DNA of 43,725 nucleotides from the NCBI GenBank assembly GCA_946405805.1, contig CAMJIL010000017.1, forward strand, positions 1 through 43,725, read 5' to 3'. This document shows, one piece after another, positions 1-8,218 of the stretch. Position 1 is the stretch's first letter, and each line of letters opens with the position of its first letter. The translations under genes and the position numbers were made by a program. The notes below the pieces were generated by a model. That model was not told the origin of the DNA. It worked only from the letters and a program-made list of their open reading frames with translations, and searched no databases. Origin of the DNA: an uncultured Prevotellaceae bacterium (GTDB lineage Bacteria > Bacteroidota > Bacteroidia > Bacteroidales > Bacteroidaceae).

Positions 1-74
1 GAGAGATAAATAATTAATGTTTAATTTAACGTCCAACTTTTCGGGGTCACATCAAGGGCGCGTTCATGAGAGGT

Positions 75-116
75 GTAGATGTCTGATGTAAGAGGTAAGA
101 TGTATGACGTCAGATG
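75..116. repeat. Heptamer array, TnnGATG family
   Basis: Six consecutive 7-bp units (GTAGATG, TCTGATG, TAAGAGG, TAAGATG, TATGACG, TCAGATG) keep an exact 7-bp phase, with GA always at unit positions 4-5. The array lies beyond the 3' end of the HU-like gene. Two units recur side by side in the same order at 14119-14132. No gene is seen in 1-209. Confidence 0.8.
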
Positions 117-209
117 AATCTTATTGCTCTTCTGGTGTCTCATCGCTGTTCCCCCCGGACACTCACTGCTTTAGGTTCTTTTCCTTGTTAAGGCAGGGAT
201 GGCCCGTTA

Positions 210-788
210 TTAGCCTTCATCACCGCCACCACCAGGGTTATCATCACCACCAGTGCTTGGGGTTTGGTTTCCACTGTTAGTGGTGCCACCCTGATTTTGG
301 TTTTCGTTATCGTTTTCGTTAGAACCATTTTGGTTCTCTGGGTCTTCAACAATGCCCTCATCGGTTGATGTGACACGTTTCACTTCCTTTCCGTCGCGAT
401 CATAACAGGTTATTACAACGTTTGTAGTCTGAAGTTCCTGCTTCAGTTCTGTTGCAGGTGTGAAGACGATGCGTCGTGTGGTGATGAGTGACGACTTAAC
501 ATCATTAACGTCGGCAACACTCTTTGCACTCAGGCTGAAACGCATGGTGCCCAGTCCTGGCAATGCCACAGAGTGACCCTCTGTTGCCCATGCCTTGATA
601 ACCTCACCTGCTGCGTCCCAGCATGCCTGCATAACGCCCTGACTGACACCACTGCGAAGGGCAGCCTCGCGGATAACTTTCTCCTGTGCGAGCGTAGAAT
701 AAATTTCGGGAAGCATCACATAGCGGTATGTACCGGCATACTTTCCAACTTTGATTTCGCGCTCTCTTGCTTTTACTTTTAATGACAT
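210..788 (-). CDS. HU-like DNA-binding protein with acidic Asn/Gly-rich tail
   Basis: This 192-aa protein resembles the Bacteroidetes-specific HU/IHF-like family. About residues 1-125 are consistent with that fold: a basic start (MSLKVKARER), a helical part, then GHSVALPGLGTMRFSLSAKS, which is the beta-arm region of such proteins. From about residue 140 it becomes a low-complexity acidic tail rich in N, Q, G and D, probably disordered. It is the last gene of a minus-strand cassette with DUF4248, a TOPRIM-like protein and a RecA-like ATPase. In other Bacteroidales, HU-like and DUF4248 genes travel together beside polysaccharide or replication-like modules (established association). Binding target unknown. 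Confidence 0.8.
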   Translation of the reverse strand: MSLKVKAREREIKVGKYAGTYRYVMLPEIYSTLAQEKVIREAALRSGVSQGVMQACWDAAGEVIKAWATEGHSVALPGLGTMRFSLSAKSVADVNDVKSSLITTRRIVFTPATELKQELQTTNVVITCYDRDGKEVKRVTSTDEGIVEDPENQNGSNENDNENQNQGGTTNSGNQTPSTGGDDNPGGGGDEG

Positions 789-938
789 TTGAACTAAATT
801 TTTACGTTAAACACTATGGTTGACAAACTCTGTTGAATTGGGACTCCCTGTTTACTGGAGTACAGAGTAGGAATTTTTCCCGTGCACTGAAAAAAGTTTT
901 CCACTGCACTGCAGTAAAAAGCCCTTCTTCCAACACTG

Positions 939-946
939 CAAAGGTA
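939..946 (-). promoter_or_regulatory. Putative -7 box for the HU-like gene
   Basis: TACCTTTG on the minus strand fits the Bacteroidetes -7 consensus TAnnTTTG and is followed by the usual GC. It would give a leader of about 145 nt before the HU-like gene. No clear -33 TTTG was found at the expected spacing, so the call is tentative. The rest of 789-1017 shows no gene. Confidence 0.45.
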
Positions 947-1017
947 CAACATTCTGGAAGTACGCTTTCTGTTTACGTGAGGATGCTTCCGATTATGCAG
1001 GATAATGCAGTTTTCTG

Positions 1018-1197
1018 TCAGATATCTATATCAAACTTCTCACAGATAAACTTCACGATATGAGGAGGGAGAACCTTTGCAGTCGGTGACATACCCATTC
1101 CGGTGAGTTCTTTTCTGAAGGGAGCGCACCAGTTCATTAGTGTTCTGACAGATACGCCTGCACAGTCTGCAAGTTGCGATTTTGACATTGACTTCAT
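1018..1197 (-). CDS. DUF4248-like small HTH protein
   Basis: A 59-aa reading frame, starting MKSMSKSQLADCAGVSVRTL and ending EKFDIDI. It looks like the DUF4248 family of small Bacteroidetes proteins: a helix-turn-helix-like start (SQLADCAGVSVRTLMNW) and a conserved PPHIVKFICEKF-type end. The start is 5 nt past the stop of the upstream TOPRIM-like gene, so they are probably co-transcribed, and the purine-rich leader AAGAG before its ATG is made by a short repeat array. A role in regulating the cassette is inference. Confidence 0.75.
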   Translation of the reverse strand: MKSMSKSQLADCAGVSVRTLMNWCAPFRKELTGMGMSPTAKVLPPHIVKFICEKFDIDI

Positions 1198-1202
1198 ATC
1201 TC

Positions 1203-1233
1203 TTAAACTCTTAAACTTCTTAAACTCTTAAAC
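1203..1233. repeat. TTAAAC repeat array over a stop codon
   Basis: Four TTAAAC units at 1203, 1211, 1220 and 1228 (spacings 9, 8 and 8 or so) span the junction of two genes. Read on the minus strand they encode the last residues of the TOPRIM-like protein (FKSLRSLRV), its stop codon and the leader of the DUF4248 gene. The same family recurs at 2935-2997. Confidence 0.75.
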
Positions 1234-1979
1234 AGTAACCCAACAAGATCAATCTTCCGTTCTTTCTGTTCTGCCGTGGCATGACGTTCGAGGAAATCGG
1301 AGCAACTGATGTCCATGTAATAGGCATTCTTGGCCTGCTCTGCTATCTCTTGCCATGCAAGGTAACTTGTCATGGTGCTGTCAGTACGGGGAAAGAGGGT
1401 TACGGTTTTTCCTTGCAGAGGCTCCAGCTGGTCAATAGTGAAATTGACGGGATAGACAGTGGCAAGCCAATGGCACTCCGGATAGAACTCTGAAAGCAAT
1501 ACGGCACTTTTCTCACTTTCTACGATGGCAATGGGCTTTTCTGTATCCACAGTGAGATGTAGTCCGAACAGGCAGTGCTTTGCATGCCAACAATCCAGCA
1601 ATTTAGGGTTCCGTCTGCGTAGCATCACCGATACCCACTGATTGTCAATATGGCCGTCATGTACTGCGCCCATCTCGTCAATCATCCAGAATATCGGCAG
1701 TCCCTTTCTGCTCCTGCCAAGCATATAGCGCTCACATGCGCTGTGCATCTGTGCAGTCGTCAGTAAACCTGCCTCTATGAACGGACGGAAGAAATCCAGT
1801 TCGTTACAGCGGCATTTCTCCACCATCCTCTTGGTAGGTATTATAAAGGCCGCTTCTTCGGCAGCGGCAGAAGGGTCTTTCGGCTGCACGCAAAGTTCGT
1901 CGTTGACGACAGAGATATTGAGTCCCAGTTCCTCACCGACGTTCTTGAACGTTGCCTGCATCAAATCACTTAGCTTCAT
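1203..1979 (-). CDS. TOPRIM-like primase-related protein (DUF6371-like)
   Basis: The 258-aa protein resembles the C-terminal part of Bacteroidetes primase-type proteins. PIAIVESEKSAVLLSEFYP looks like the first TOPRIM motif (catalytic Glu in VESEKSA), and GKTVTLFPRTD occupies the place of the later acidic motif, with only one clear Asp, so catalytic competence is uncertain. The zinc-binding N-terminus of a full primase is absent. The upstream neighbour is a RecA-like ATPase, which suggests a split primase-helicase pair. The final nine residues (FKSLRSLRV) come from a repeat array and are probably not part of the fold. The family name is from memory; the TOPRIM reading is moderately secure. 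Confidence 0.65.
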   Translation of the reverse strand: MKLSDLMQATFKNVGEELGLNISVVNDELCVQPKDPSAAAEEAAFIIPTKRMVEKCRCNELDFFRPFIEAGLLTTAQMHSACERYMLGRSRKGLPIFWMIDEMGAVHDGHIDNQWVSVMLRRRNPKLLDCWHAKHCLFGLHLTVDTEKPIAIVESEKSAVLLSEFYPECHWLATVYPVNFTIDQLEPLQGKTVTLFPRTDSTMTSYLAWQEIAEQAKNAYYMDISCSDFLERHATAEQKERKIDLVGLLFKSLRSLRV

Positions 1980-2055
1980 AATCGTTGTACGGTATATTAA
2001 AAATTAAATTATATAGCCCCCTATCTATAGGGGGGGCTATATTTAATTTTATTAT

Positions 2056-2919
2056 TTATACCGTTCCCTTTTTTTGTGAATTCAGAGAACCAGTACAATC
2101 TACCACCTGACCGTCATTCTCCAACTGGTAGAAAATTTTGTGTTTCATTCGCATACGTCTTGAGAGACATTGGGTTACCTTGAAGGTTTCACTGTCTTCG
2201 ATAAACTCACACCTATACACCTCAAAGGCTTTGTTAGTCAGTTCCGTTCCGATGCTTCCGCGCATATTATGGTCAGCCTCGCTCTTGTTCTGGTGCAATA
2301 CATTGACGATGCAGCAGTTATTCTTCTGTGCCAGCATCATCAGCTGCTCCATAATCTGCGTTGCCTGTACGGCATCGTTGATGTCAGTCACGAGGTCCTT
2401 TATGCCGTCGATTATAACCAAGTCCGGATGCAGGGCGTTTACAGCCACCTCCATTAGTTCCCTTCGCGTCTCATAACCCAGTCCGCGAAGATTGTAGGAA
2501 TAGAAACATTCGTCAAAACCACTGACATCCCCTGCCAAAGGAATGATTCTTTTCAGCATAATCTCCTGTGTACTCTGCTGGCTCTGTTCTGTGTCAAGCC
2601 ACAATACCCGTAGCGGGCCTTCATTGTCGGCTGCTATTCTTTCAAGTGCAAGGACTTTGTTTGTCAGACAACATGCCATAATCATGCTGAGGAAGAGTGT
2701 CTTACCACTCTTTGCCTTACCGCATACTGCCACTAACTCTCCACGATAGAAGCATGGCACGTCATACGCTCGGAAGAGCGTTTCCATCGGGGGCAGTACA
2801 GTAGTTGGTGTTACACGGTATCTTGCTAACAGTTCAATAGGCGTCAGTTCATCATCAGAGAGCTCCCGCCTCTGTGGCAGAGCCTCCCTTACCTGACTGA
2901 ATAAATCTATCTTGTTCAT
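2056..2919 (-). CDS. RecA/RepA-like AAA ATPase
   Basis: The 287-aa protein has a Walker A motif GKAKSGKT at about residues 67-74, a Walker B DLVIIDGIKDLV at about 160-171, and a conserved NVLHQNKSEADHNMRGSIGTELTNKAFEVY segment typical of RepA/DnaB-type hexameric ATPases of phages and plasmids. It probably acts as a helicase or loader next to the TOPRIM-like protein. A repeat array separates its start from the upstream gene. The cassette resembles a piece of a mobile element, but no integrase or transposase is visible here. Confidence 0.8.
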   Translation of the reverse strand: MNKIDLFSQVREALPQRRELSDDELTPIELLARYRVTPTTVLPPMETLFRAYDVPCFYRGELVAVCGKAKSGKTLFLSMIMACCLTNKVLALERIAADNEGPLRVLWLDTEQSQQSTQEIMLKRIIPLAGDVSGFDECFYSYNLRGLGYETRRELMEVAVNALHPDLVIIDGIKDLVTDINDAVQATQIMEQLMMLAQKNNCCIVNVLHQNKSEADHNMRGSIGTELTNKAFEVYRCEFIEDSETFKVTQCLSRRMRMKHKIFYQLENDGQVVDCTGSLNSQKKGTV

Positions 2920-2934
2920 TTTTGTCTATAATTC

Positions 2935-2997
2935 TTAAACTCTTAAACATTTAAACTTCTTGAACTGACTATAAACACTAAACTTTAAACTCTAAAC
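2935..2997. repeat. TTAAAC/CTAAAC array over a stop codon
   Basis: Eight (T/C/A)TAAAC-like or TGAAC units; the last four are exactly 7 bp apart (ends at 2976, 2983, 2990, 2997), the earlier ones 8-11 bp apart. On the minus strand the array makes the last residues (KSLEFKV) and the TAG stop of the 101-aa gene and fills the gap to the ATPase gene. Confidence 0.75.
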
Positions 2998-3283
2998 TTT
3001 TCATCCCTCTCACCCACCGCAGGAATTCCTTACCTGCCTCATTCCAGTCGCTGATAAACTCCTCATCAGTCTGAAAGTGCGCCTTGCATGCAATAATCTT
3101 AAAGAACTTGTCAACGTCTATGTCCCTCGGTTCATCAGGCTTCAACCATCTGCCGTTGATGCCATGTTTTTCGATGAACGTTGTCAGTCCTCTTTGTTTC
3201 TTCACCTGTGACAGCAGAAGTTGTACTGCCATCCTTGCCAATCCTGTTTCCAGAACAGGAATCTTCTTTGAAGTAAAACTCAT
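2978..3283 (-). CDS. Unknown 101-aa protein, first gene of the cassette
   Basis: Starting at the internal ATG (MSFTSKKIPVLE), the protein is 101 aa. A longer reading from 3346 would run through the putative promoter and was rejected. It is hydrophilic, mostly helical in composition, with no signal peptide or recognised motif; FISDWNEAGKEFLRWV is the most distinctive segment. It is the first gene of the minus-strand cassette, so may be a regulator or a small replication accessory; I do not recognise the family. Its C-terminus KSLEFKV is supplied by a repeat array. Confidence 0.6.
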   Translation of the reverse strand: MSFTSKKIPVLETGLARMAVQLLLSQVKKQRGLTTFIEKHGINGRWLKPDEPRDIDVDKFFKIIACKAHFQTDEEFISDWNEAGKEFLRWVRGMKSLEFKV

Positions 3284-3344
3284 AGTTGTAATTTTGAAAT
3301 GTGTTTTTAATCCGTGGGTATTATCCCCACCTGAAAATCGTCTC

Positions 3345-3352
3345 AAAATTAC
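3345..3352 (-). promoter_or_regulatory. Putative -7 box of the minus-strand cassette
   Basis: TAATTTTG on the minus strand matches TAnnTTTG, about 60 nt before the 101-aa gene. No -33 box was identified. Between it and the gene lies a short inverted repeat, GTGGG-7 nt-CCCAC (about 3315-3331), which could be an operator. Confidence 0.35.
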
Positions 3353-3450
3353 TCCTATTGGCAGAAGCCATGCTGACTGCTATGTCGTCATGGTTGTTAA
3401 AAACTTTAACTCAAAATATGCGGTTTTAATATTCTTTCACGTGCATTTTT

Positions 3451-3537
3451 GTTGCAATTGCATATCACGAAAACACGCTAAAACATATCTTAACGCATTG
3501 AGAATCCGCAAGATAATGCATAAAAGTCAATTGCAAC
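3451..3537. repeat. 10-bp inverted repeat upstream of the O-antigen ligase-like gene
   Basis: GTTGCAATTG at 3451-3460 and its exact reverse complement CAATTGCAAC at 3528-3537 flank 67 bp of AT-rich DNA directly before the gene at 3551. It could be a regulatory structure or a small invertible segment; no consensus promoter was found between the repeats. Confidence 0.5.
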
Positions 3538-3550
3538 ATTTTTTTCTTGG

Positions 3551-5374
3551 ATGAAGAAAAAAGGACCTCCAACTCTTGATAAAGTATTAATTTTGCGCCT
3601 CGGTTTTCCAAACGACTCGATTTATATCTGCAAATTACTATTAGACCTTATGCTGAAGGTAGTGGTTGTTATACTATTCTATCTGCTGTGTTTATTGATG
3701 ACAATAGACACTGGGCTTTTTGTATATCCTTCATTATCCAGAATGTTGCTGATGATGGTGGTTGTACTGTCACTTTCTATACTTTCTGTTTCTTTCTTGT
3801 TGGTAAAACGAGAAAAGACCATCCTATCTTTTCCTATTGTATTTGTTGCTTGTTGGCTTCTATATACGTTGTCTCATGGCTGCTACATTGGGGAGACCTA
3901 TCGCACATTATATCTCTCTGTTTGTTTGATTGGCATCACTACTATTGCCAATCTTATTAAAACCGAATTATTGAGTGAGCAGCATCTGTCTAATGGAATA
4001 ATAGGCATTGCTATAGTCCACATTATGTATATGGCAATACAAAGTATGGGACTGGTGACATTAGGAAATGCGTTCTTTCACATAACAGGCAGTAATGAAA
4101 ATCCTACTACCACGGCCCTTTTCCTTACAGGGAGTATTTCCTTCATCATTTCTCGTTTACGTACAGAAAAACATCAGGTATATTATATATTCCTGCTAAT
4201 CCTTCTGTTGTTATGTATATTTTCACTACGTTGCAGAACTGCATATATCGGTGTAATCGTGATTTTTTGCTATTATATTCTTGAAAACCGATATATCAGA
4301 ATACATGTGTTGCAATTGTTTAGCAAGTACAAATTCCTTTGTGCTGCGAGCATCATAGCCATTATCATGGCAGGAGCCTACAAGATGTACACCATGAAGC
4401 AGGATTCTGCCGACGGCCGTGTCCTGATTTGGAAATTGTCTGCAAAGATGATTACAGAAAAACCGTATGGGTACGGATATGGCATGTTTGAGAAATACTA
4501 CAATCTCAGACAGGCTGATTATTTCTCTGATTTTGGCGGCACACGCCAGGAACGTGATAATGCCACACATGTTTCAATGGCATTCAACGACTATCTTGAA
4601 CATGGAGTGGAAGGCGGTGTCGGCGGCGCAACGTTCTTAATAGGATTCTATGTTTTGTTTACGTTGCTTTCTGTCCGTCACAGGCTCCGCGACATCACAC
4701 CTGTACTATTGTCATTCTCTGTTATGTCATTGACTAATTTTGTGATTCAAGGCATACAACCTTGGATGCTTGTATGTATATGTTCAGGAATAATACTGAG
4801 TAAAGATATTCGGACGAAATTCAACGTATTTAATCTTAGGTGCTCTGTTCTTTATGTACTCACCATATTTATATTGGCAGCAATGACAGCCAAGGTCTCT
4901 TGCCTTATATATTCGCAACATAAACTGTACGAAATCGTTTCGAGAATGCAGGAAAGACATGCTGTCGATGACATCTTATTCGATGAAATCGCAGAAAGCA
5001 TATCCACCTCAGAGGCTTTTTGTCTTTACAGATCTAAAAACAGCATAAACTGTGGTAATTACGTTGAAGCAGAAAAATATCTGAACAAAGCTTTGGACTA
5101 CTCATCATCACCAGAGAAGTTTTTTCAAAAGTACCGCTTATGTATGAAAATAAACTCATATCTCGTGGGAATACATGCTTTGTCCTGTATTTCAAACATG
5201 AATCCATGCCATTTGCATCCGAAGCTGCTACTGATGAAATATTATGACAGCCACAACGATACAACAAAAGCCGTACTTTATGCCAAAGACATTATATCAA
5301 CCAAGGTAAAGAATCCTTCAAACAAATCACAATCCATACAATATGAAGCATACCAATATCTCCGCAGTCATTGA
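3551..5374 (+). CDS. O-antigen ligase/polymerase-like membrane protein with TPR-like tail
   Basis: The 607-aa protein has about 10-12 hydrophobic segments over residues 30-455. The segment DGRVLIWKLSAKMITEKPYGYGYG, a long external loop and FNDYLEHGVEGG match the WaaL/Wzy O-antigen ligase superfamily. After the last membrane segment, residues about 470-600 are soluble and helical with TPR character (NYVEAEKYLNKAL). In Bacteroidetes this architecture occurs in many loci for exported glycans or peptides. The start could also be the Met at residue 34. The downstream transglutaminase-like gene overlaps it by 32 bp, so they are probably coupled. Substrate unknown. Confidence 0.8.
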   Translation: MKKKGPPTLDKVLILRLGFPNDSIYICKLLLDLMLKVVVVILFYLLCLLMTIDTGLFVYPSLSRMLLMMVVVLSLSILSVSFLLVKREKTILSFPIVFVACWLLYTLSHGCYIGETYRTLYLSVCLIGITTIANLIKTELLSEQHLSNGIIGIAIVHIMYMAIQSMGLVTLGNAFFHITGSNENPTTTALFLTGSISFIISRLRTEKHQVYYIFLLILLLLCIFSLRCRTAYIGVIVIFCYYILENRYIRIHVLQLFSKYKFLCAASIIAIIMAGAYKMYTMKQDSADGRVLIWKLSAKMITEKPYGYGYGMFEKYYNLRQADYFSDFGGTRQERDNATHVSMAFNDYLEHGVEGGVGGATFLIGFYVLFTLLSVRHRLRDITPVLLSFSVMSLTNFVIQGIQPWMLVCICSGIILSKDIRTKFNVFNLRCSVLYVLTIFILAAMTAKVSCLIYSQHKLYEIVSRMQERHAVDDILFDEIAESISTSEAFCLYRSKNSINCGNYVEAEKYLNKALDYSSSPEKFFQKYRLCMKINSYLVGIHALSCISNMNPCHLHPKLLLMKYYDSHNDTTKAVLYAKDIISTKVKNPSNKSQSIQYEAYQYLRSH

Positions 5375-7298
5375 CTGCACGGTCAGACGCTGTCTGTTCC
5401 CGGCATTACTGTTGTCTATATCTTTTTTCTGCCTTGCGCAGCCAAGTTATCGCGACAAGTATTCCGAGGTAATAAAATATTACTCAAAATCGTCATCGGA
5501 CAGCCTGAAATTAAAGGCTGCCTGTTTTCTCATTGATAACATGGACGGTCATGTGTCACCAGAGGGAGAAGCCATGAATGTGTATGTTAATCGTCTTTCG
5601 TTATTAGGTAAGGCAAGAGGTATAAGAGAACTGAGCCAGGAGTGGAACAATGCTGTGAGATATGGGGAAGTCACACTTATTCCAGACAGCAGCATTATAA
5701 GCAGCGAGATGCTTATCGACAATATAGAAGAGTCCCTCCATGCATGGAAAAATGCTCCTTGGGCTGACAGTATTTCCTTTTCCCAATTCTGTCATTATAT
5801 CCTGCCTTACAGATGTAAGAATGAGCATTACAACAGTCGATGGCGACAGTTGTTGCGGGAACAATATAAAGATATGCTTACAGGAGTCACAGACATGAAT
5901 CAGGCATTTTCAATGGTCAGAGACTCTGTAATGCATCGCATAGAGTTGTCCAATCCGTATTGCCCTTATACCCTTGACCCTTTGACATGCAACACCATTC
6001 AGAGGGCAGAATGTGACCAACGATGTGTGGTTTTGGTAAGTGTATTGCGTGCGTTAGGAATACCGGCAGCAATTGACGTAATACCGTTCTGGGCAGACTA
6101 CAGCAGCAAGGGACATTCATGGGTTGCCTTAGTACATGCAAACGGTGACACCTATACGGTTACTAAAGATAAGGATACTCCCAAAACCCTTAATCCGATT
6201 GACGCCTCAGTCTTTCAGACCAGATACAGGATAAATGAGCAGGATCATTGTCCATATGAGATAAAATACGCCAAAACTCCTTCCAAGGTCTATAGGATAG
6301 ATTATCGGCGACAGAATACATACGCAGAAGAAATGCCGAGTCCTCTGAACACCCCATTTGTTCGAGATGTGTCTGCATGGTATGGTCTTACCAATTCTGT
6401 TCGCTTTAAGACAGACACTTCTACCCCAGTCTATTTATGTACTTACGTTTCAAGCATAGATTGGATTCCTGTAGCTGCTGCCAGTCCTCATGACGGATAT
6501 GTGTGTTTTGAGAATGTAGGTTCGGGGGTGGTTTGTGTTCCGATGTGTATTACAAGCGAAGGGAAAAATGCCCTGCACGAACCGGTACTGGTCAGCAAGG
6601 AAGGTGTCATCAAATCTTTTCAGCCGTCAGCCGATGAGTTACAGACTATCAGGATAGACAGGAAATATCCCCTCTGTTCATATATCACAGATACGTGGGG
6701 CTACATACGTGGTGGAGTATTCGAGGGGTCCAACGATTCTCTGTTCCAAAAGGTAGATACACTCGCAAGAATCATGACAATGCCATATGGCATGACGGAG
6801 ATTCCTTGTGAATCCGAGGAAAAATATCGCTTCTTACGCTATCGTGCAACATCAATCAACCGTTCATCATTAGCAGAATTGCAGTTCTATTCGCAGGATT
6901 CCGCAGGAAAGGAAGAACTGTTAGACGGCACACCCATTTTTTACGGGGTACAGGAAAATGACGTTCCTATGCTCTTTGACGGTAATCCAGCTACATCATG
7001 CAAAGGACTTAAAACCGGCTACCATGTAGGTGTGGATTTGGGAGAGGGCAATGAACGTCGAATAACGAAAGTGTGTTTTTCACCCTCCACAGACCGCAAT
7101 TTTGTAGAGTCAGGACATTTGTACGAACTCTATTATTTTGATAGAGTGTGGCATCTCATAGGTAGAAAAATTGGAGAACAAGCTTATCTTGAATTCAGTA
7201 ATGTGCCGAAGGGAGCATTGTTACTGTTAAAGGATAAGACAGCAGGACGCGAAGAACGCATATTTGAATACGTTGAAGGTCGCCAAATATGGCATTGA
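5343..7298 (+). CDS. Exported transglutaminase-like protein with discoidin-like C-terminus
   Basis: The 651-aa protein starts with a signal peptide (hydrophobic LFPALLLSISFFCLA, ending in a near-lipobox/AQ site). The middle holds a transglutaminase-like core: Cys about 228 in CDQRCVVLVSVLRALGIPA and His about 258 in GHSWVALV; the third residue is probably the Asp in the following segment. Residues about 490-640 resemble an F5/8 type C (discoidin) domain: LFDGNPATSCKG and VGVDLGEG. The end, ERIFEYVEGRQIWH, is typical of such Bacteroidetes proteins. It probably acts in the periplasm or at the surface as a crosslinker, amidase or peptidase. Overlap with the preceding gene implies joint expression. 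Confidence 0.8.
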   Translation: MKHTNISAVIDCTVRRCLFPALLLSISFFCLAQPSYRDKYSEVIKYYSKSSSDSLKLKAACFLIDNMDGHVSPEGEAMNVYVNRLSLLGKARGIRELSQEWNNAVRYGEVTLIPDSSIISSEMLIDNIEESLHAWKNAPWADSISFSQFCHYILPYRCKNEHYNSRWRQLLREQYKDMLTGVTDMNQAFSMVRDSVMHRIELSNPYCPYTLDPLTCNTIQRAECDQRCVVLVSVLRALGIPAAIDVIPFWADYSSKGHSWVALVHANGDTYTVTKDKDTPKTLNPIDASVFQTRYRINEQDHCPYEIKYAKTPSKVYRIDYRRQNTYAEEMPSPLNTPFVRDVSAWYGLTNSVRFKTDTSTPVYLCTYVSSIDWIPVAAASPHDGYVCFENVGSGVVCVPMCITSEGKNALHEPVLVSKEGVIKSFQPSADELQTIRIDRKYPLCSYITDTWGYIRGGVFEGSNDSLFQKVDTLARIMTMPYGMTEIPCESEEKYRFLRYRATSINRSSLAELQFYSQDSAGKEELLDGTPIFYGVQENDVPMLFDGNPATSCKGLKTGYHVGVDLGEGNERRITKVCFSPSTDRNFVESGHLYELYYFDRVWHLIGRKIGEQAYLEFSNVPKGALLLLKDKTAGREERIFEYVEGRQIWH

Positions 7299-7327
7299 CA
7301 ATTTTATAAATTTTAATTCTTTTTACA

Positions 7328-8218
7328 ATGAAAAAACTACAAAGATTACTATTGTTTATGGCAGTCGGCATTGTTGTGCCGTTGTCATCGCAGGCACAGA
7401 CGGTAGTTACCCAAGTGCCGGCATTTCTTACGAAACCCGAGGGGAGAGTTTATCAGGCTCATGCCGATGAAATTCTTCCAAGAGTGAACTACAGACATGA
7501 CGAACTGATGTTGGAAACGCATGCCCGCTACGTATGTTCGCCAAGCAAAGACGAGAAACTGGGGCAATATCTGTTTCAGCGTGAAATCAGAAAAGCTTGC
7601 TATGACTACATCTGGCCAGACTCTGTAAGACTGAGGAGTCTCGCGAAGATGCGTGTAGATACCCAGTATCAGGATTCCATTGACATGCTGCTGATTCCGG
7701 AATATTACAACAGGATATCGGGAGACAATATTAGTTATGCCCTCCATGCTAAACGCGCTGTTCGCATGGACAGTACGCAGTATGACTATCTGATGGGCAA
7801 AGCCCTCGACATGGCTCACAGGCTGCGCAGGAATCCACGTCTGAACGTTTGGAACGAGGAAATGGAAATACTGACAAAGACCCTTACTAAGGAACAGCTT
7901 GACAGGTTCTTCCGCGACAAAAATGCCCGCAGTGTCACCAAAGAGATGCAGGCAGGATGGAAGCGGCTCACCGACGCAGGACTTGCCGAACAACTCGACA
8001 GCGTAAACGATATGGCACGTGCCTACTTTTATTTCCACGAAAGACAGAAGATAAAGGATCTGTACAAATACAACGGTACGGCACAGAGAAAGCATCTCGC
8101 AGAACTGAACAAAAGCATGCCGACGATGGTAAGGATGCTTGACGGACTTGACAAGAAGGCGAGACTTGAAGAAAATGAAAGGAACAACAAGACTGTAGGA
8201 AAGGAGTTCGTATGGTAA
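7328..8218 (+). CDS. Secreted protein of unknown function (296 aa)
   Basis: A clear signal peptide (KKLQRLLLFMAVGIVVPLSSQAQ) precedes a hydrophilic, largely helical protein of about 270 residues, rich in Arg, Asp and Tyr. No known domain or catalytic motif recognised. It sits 29 nt after the transglutaminase-like gene and overlaps the Sel1/T9SS gene by 7 nt, so it belongs to the same transcript and probably the same periplasmic or surface process. Confidence 0.75.
   Translation: MKKLQRLLLFMAVGIVVPLSSQAQTVVTQVPAFLTKPEGRVYQAHADEILPRVNYRHDELMLETHARYVCSPSKDEKLGQYLFQREIRKACYDYIWPDSVRLRSLAKMRVDTQYQDSIDMLLIPEYYNRISGDNISYALHAKRAVRMDSTQYDYLMGKALDMAHRLRRNPRLNVWNEEMEILTKTLTKEQLDRFFRDKNARSVTKEMQAGWKRLTDAGLAEQLDSVNDMARAYFYFHERQKIKDLYKYNGTAQRKHLAELNKSMPTMVRMLDGLDKKARLEENERNNKTVGKEFVW

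Noticed and set aside
7385..8095. 236-aa frame on the minus strand
   Set aside because: Lies wholly opposite the secreted 296-aa gene, which has a signal peptide and fits its operon; a shadow frame.
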